Shown here piece by piece: positions 62,493 through 64,000 of a stretch of DNA of 64,000 bases. The notes beneath the pieces were generated by a model that saw only the letters and a list, made by a program, of their open reading frames with translations, did not search any database and had not been told where the DNA came from. Position numbers and translations under genes: made by a program. The DNA is from Candidatus Coatesiibacteriota bacterium (GTDB lineage: Bacteria > RBG-13-66-14 > B26-G2 > JAUVZD01): positions 124,001 to 188,000 of the forward strand of contig JAUVZD010000003.1 of NCBI GenBank assembly GCA_030602715.1, written 5' to 3'. Position 1 is the stretch's first letter; each line of letters opens with the position of its first letter.

Positions 62493-62610
62493 GGAGACTC
62501 CCTCATCTGAGCCGAGACGGGAAGGGGGCTGTCCTCACCGGCTATATTTAATATTATCATAATTCCATAACCAAGACAAGTGAATGAAATGGATGCTTCT
62601 TTAGGGTTGA

Positions 62611-62850
62611 TGGAAATCTCCTTTTCCATTAAACCCCACGTGGTGGGCGCCTGTCTATTTCAACGGATAAGGGGGAAGAATATTTCTGGGTAGGGAGATA
62701 TGGATCTTGGTCCTGTAAAGGACCTGCTACCAGCGAGCCGGAGGGAGGTTGATCCCCTGAGGGGTTGATCCCTCCCTCCAAATTTTTTCCCCGCCATCTT
62801 CTCAAAGTAACGCTGTCTTTTATCGCCCCATAGTTGGGGCTTTTATTTTT
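62611..62850 (+). ncRNA. Hairpin-rich stretch with two terminators, possible small RNA
   Basis: In the 410-base gap 62493-62902 there are successive hairpins: TGGAAA/TTTCCA (62611-62628), GGTCCT/AGGACC (62709-62724), GGAGGGAGG/CCTCCCTCC with inner CCCC/GGGG (62740-62779) followed by six T, and GCCCCA/TGGGGC (62825-62840) followed by TTTTATTTTT. The last two are plus-strand terminators, yet no plus-strand gene lies within about 2 kb upstream. A structured small RNA would explain them. No known RNA family is recognised. Confidence 0.35.
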
Positions 62851-62902
62851 CTTGCGGACGGCGTCTTTTTTGTGGTAATATGATATATTGAATCCAAGGA
62901 CT

Positions 62903-63304
62903 ATGTGGGACCGGGAACAGGATGAGTTTTTCGCCGCTCGGGAGCTGACCGAGGAGAAGCGGATTGAGCTTTTGGAGCGAATCGCCCAGGAGGTGGTGGA
63001 GCGGAATTTGACCGCTCCGGCGGTCTTCGTTCTGGAGGTGGCGCGCCCCTTCACCTTCATCGGCTCCCAGACGATGGTCTTTCTGGAGCCCATCATCCAG
63101 TCCATCTTCAACTGGAGGAACTACACCTATGTGCGCAAACTCCTTGAGGACCGCAAGAATCTGGATGAGTTACTCCTGCGCATAGAGGATTATGACGAGA
63201 AGTTCTGGGGGGAGATAAAGGAGAAAAAGAAGGCGGAGAAGGAGGGGCGCAAGAGGCGGAGGAAGGAGAAGCAGGAGGCGAAGAAGCGGGGGTTTGGTCA
63301 GTAA
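62903..63304 (+). CDS. Charged helical protein, unknown
   Basis: A 133-residue protein. The first 90 residues carry a mixed hydrophobic/charged sequence including RPFTFIGSQTMVFLEPIIQS, and the tail is a Lys/Glu/Arg-rich coil (EKKKAEKEGRKRRRKEKQE). No family recognised. I chose ATG 62903, with AAGGA close upstream; TTG 62888 would add five residues. It could be a peripheral membrane protein. Confidence 0.62.
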   Translation: MWDREQDEFFAARELTEEKRIELLERIAQEVVERNLTAPAVFVLEVARPFTFIGSQTMVFLEPIIQSIFNWRNYTYVRKLLEDRKNLDELLLRIEDYDEKFWGEIKEKKKAEKEGRKRRRKEKQEAKKRGFGQ

Positions 63305-63334
63305 GGGGGAACGGTAGCATCTATCGGTTTCAGC

Positions 63335-64000
63335 ATGGCAAGATTAATGAAAATAGGAATTGGGATATTAATTACAATCGCATTCCTTTTCTCTTTTGCG
63401 TTATTAGGCTTAGCAGAGGAGAAGGCAAATTATTACCGGCATATAACCGTGGACGGAACTTATTCGATAGTAGGCAGATATCCTATTGATGACGAGTTAG
63501 CTGATGAGGTGAATTGCTATCATTTTGTATATGACAATATCGGGAGGCTGAGAAAGGTTGAATATCTTGAATGTGGTAATCTATCAATAGATCCTTTCTT
63601 CGAAGTTGCTCAAGTTTCAATAGAATACGAACAAGGATATGAGAATAGAATATACTTAGATACTCAAGATAATCCAACAGCTGGTTATAATGGTGTCTAT
63701 TCTATTCGATTGAAACTAAATGAAAATGGATATCCTATATCGAAGTTCAACTATAACCAAGAAGGACAGTTAGTAAAAGATATTTATTGCGTTGTGCAAT
63801 ATATCTTCACTCTCGATGATAAAGGTAGAAGGATTGTAACTATATTCTGTGATGAAAATGGAAATAGAATAGAAAATATATATGAATCTTTTAAGGTGAT
63901 TAAGAAATATGATAAGAACGGGAATGTTGAGGAGAAAAGCTTTTATGGTAAAGAAGAAAAGCTAAAAGACCATAAAAAATATGGTGTAGCTATTATTAAA
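63335..64000 (+). CDS. Exported protein with YDxxGN-type repeats (cut by window end)
   Basis: The frame from ATG 63335 stays open to the window end (222 codons). It starts with a signal peptide (IGIGILITIAFLFSFALLGLA), then shows RHS-like short repeats (YDNIGRLRKVEY, FTLDDKGRRIV, DENGNRIENIY, YDKNGNVEEKSFYGKEEK, KYGVAIIK). Such repeats are found in secreted proteins with many copies of a 20-30 residue unit. The AT-rich composition differs from the neighbour gene. ATG 63347 is an alternative start giving a tidier signal peptide. Confidence 0.68.
   Translation, partial: MARLMKIGIGILITIAFLFSFALLGLAEEKANYYRHITVDGTYSIVGRYPIDDELADEVNCYHFVYDNIGRLRKVEYLECGNLSIDPFFEVAQVSIEYEQGYENRIYLDTQDNPTAGYNGVYSIRLKLNENGYPISKFNYNQEGQLVKDIYCVVQYIFTLDDKGRRIVTIFCDENGNRIENIYESFKVIKKYDKNGNVEEKSFYGKEEKLKDHKKYGVAIIK

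Overview
The window reads as a chromosomal segment from an uncultured Gram-negative bacterium of the FCB superphylum (Fibrobacteres-Chlorobi-Bacteroidetes and relatives such as the WOR-3/TA06/Latescibacteria-type candidate phyla). The evidence is secreted proteins with type IX secretion (T9SS) style C-terminal domains, a PorV/PorQ-family outer membrane protein, several signal-peptide beta-barrel proteins and lipoproteins, an archaeal-type phosphoglycerate mutase beside an archaeal-type (type 3) prolyl-tRNA synthetase, and many HEAT-repeat proteins. Phylum placement is inference. The host DNA is moderately GC-rich. Several blocks (about 12980-14025, 14423-15095, 46459-50373 and 63335-64000) are visibly AT-rich and look acquired. 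I see no rRNA, tRNA or CRISPR array.

Layout. 1-8930 (+): a propionyl-CoA/methylmalonyl-CoA operon (mutase B12 subunit tail, carboxyltransferase, biotin carboxylase, biotin carrier, mutase catalytic subunit, epimerase), then crotonase, thiolase and 3-hydroxyacyl-CoA dehydrogenase, ending at a terminator. 9077-11170: a lamin-tail-domain exported protein and tyrS. 11221-16071: an accessory island with a type IIG restriction-modification gene of mosaic composition, small membrane proteins, a decayed restriction-gene tail and three hairpins. 16090-25123: zinc-ribbon protein and phosphoglycerate mutase (-), divergent proS (+), then ridA-mtaB-glycosyltransferase and clpC (-). 25327-27471 (+): two FHA proteins, one with a von Willebrand A domain. 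27576-33100: duplicated seven-repeat T9SS cargo genes, with truncated gene heads between them, and a third T9SS cargo. 33097-37535 (+): PorV-like protein, membrane protein, cytochrome c lipoprotein and a ZnuABC-type metal transporter.

37640-42736 (-): DUF4097 protein, a gene-poor 650-base stretch, rlmB-TPR-ispF and a glycosyltransferase. 43018-45426 (+): stress membrane protein, LUD protein, B12-radical SAM enzyme. 45490-50373: second accessory island, with a HEPN-MNT toxin-antitoxin pair, leftover 3' ends of two genes, and a three-gene AT-rich operon (putative methyltransferase-like protein, GHKL ATPase, DndC/PAPS-reductase-like sulfurtransferase). That operon is the best candidate here for an undescribed system. 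50501-60110 (-): gyrB, small proteins, a DUF3343 protein, a sensor kinase, a beta-barrel protein and four HEAT-repeat proteins predicted for different compartments. 60232-64000: an NCS2/AzgA purine permease broken by two frameshifts, a beta-barrel protein, a hairpin-rich gap, and two small or partial genes.

A theme across the window is small perfect palindromes. A GC-rich 16-17-mer (CCCCGCC, 2-3 bases, GGCGGGG) occurs nine times, eight of them inside reading frames without breaking them. AT-tipped palindromes lie mostly at gene ends, where some look like terminators. Comparing the duplicated T9SS cargo genes shows directly that palindromes were inserted in frame.
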